This document shows, in pieces, positions 37,148 through 37,312 of a stretch of DNA of 37,312 bases (position 1 is its first letter; each line of letters begins with the position of its first letter). Made by a program: the position numbers and the translations under genes. The stretch is from contig CALLMA010000073.1 in NCBI GenBank assembly GCA_938008015.1, forward strand, positions 1-37,312, written 5' to 3'. The stretch comes from an uncultured Celeribacter sp. Its GTDB lineage: Bacteria; Pseudomonadota; Alphaproteobacteria; Rhodobacterales; Rhodobacteraceae. The notes beneath the pieces were generated by a model that worked only from the letters and a program-made list of their open reading frames with translations, was not told the DNA's origin and did no database searches.

Positions 37148-37312
37148 TTCATCATAAAAATTGGATTCAAAATCATGTGGTGAGTTTTGAGCTTTATCAA
37201 AAGGGGCCGGTGGGCGGATGCTGTGCAAGTTTTCGTTGCTTTGGGAAAAGACTAGTTGCGATTGCTTGAATGCTGTGGTTTTAAAGACAAATAGAGCGTC
37301 ACAGATACTGCA

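Noticed and set aside
37148-37312. Possible partial CDS running off the right edge
   Set aside because: One open frame (from ATG near 37220) lacks any recognisable motif and is too short to support.

Overview
Window of about 37 kb from an alphaproteobacterial chromosome (Rhodobacterales/Rhizobiales-like by gene content and gene order). It is mostly conserved housekeeping DNA: an orphan OmpR-type regulator, ribA, an L,D-transpeptidase, yraN, rsmI, an LpoA-like protein, glnD, murJ, a DEAD-box helicase, an Lrp regulator, a flotillin/OB-fold pair, msrPQ, cutC, two M16 peptidases, a DUF3035 lipoprotein, lspA, purH, uvrC-pgsA-moaD-moaE, an OmpA-family protein, ubiA, rsmE, hisD, UPF0262 and a low-MW phosphatase. 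The extreme left edge looks like the promoter and boxA-containing leader of a minus-strand rRNA operon whose 16S gene lies just outside the window. The accessory signals are: (i) a mobile mystery protein A-type HTH gene without its usual Fic-domain partner, preceded by 10-bp-periodic repeats; (ii) a decayed IS6-family element with degenerate terminal repeats at 34.7-35.26 kb; (iii) immediately beyond it, an AT-richer cluster starting with pseudaminic-acid genes (PseF-like, PseH-like, and a third GNAT-like protein); and (iv) an AT-rich 0.5 kb intergenic region between purH and uvrC with a perfect DnaA box and degenerate neighbours. I found no clear undescribed multi-gene defence or biosynthetic system; the orphan mobile mystery gene and the right-end glycan island deserve the closest look.
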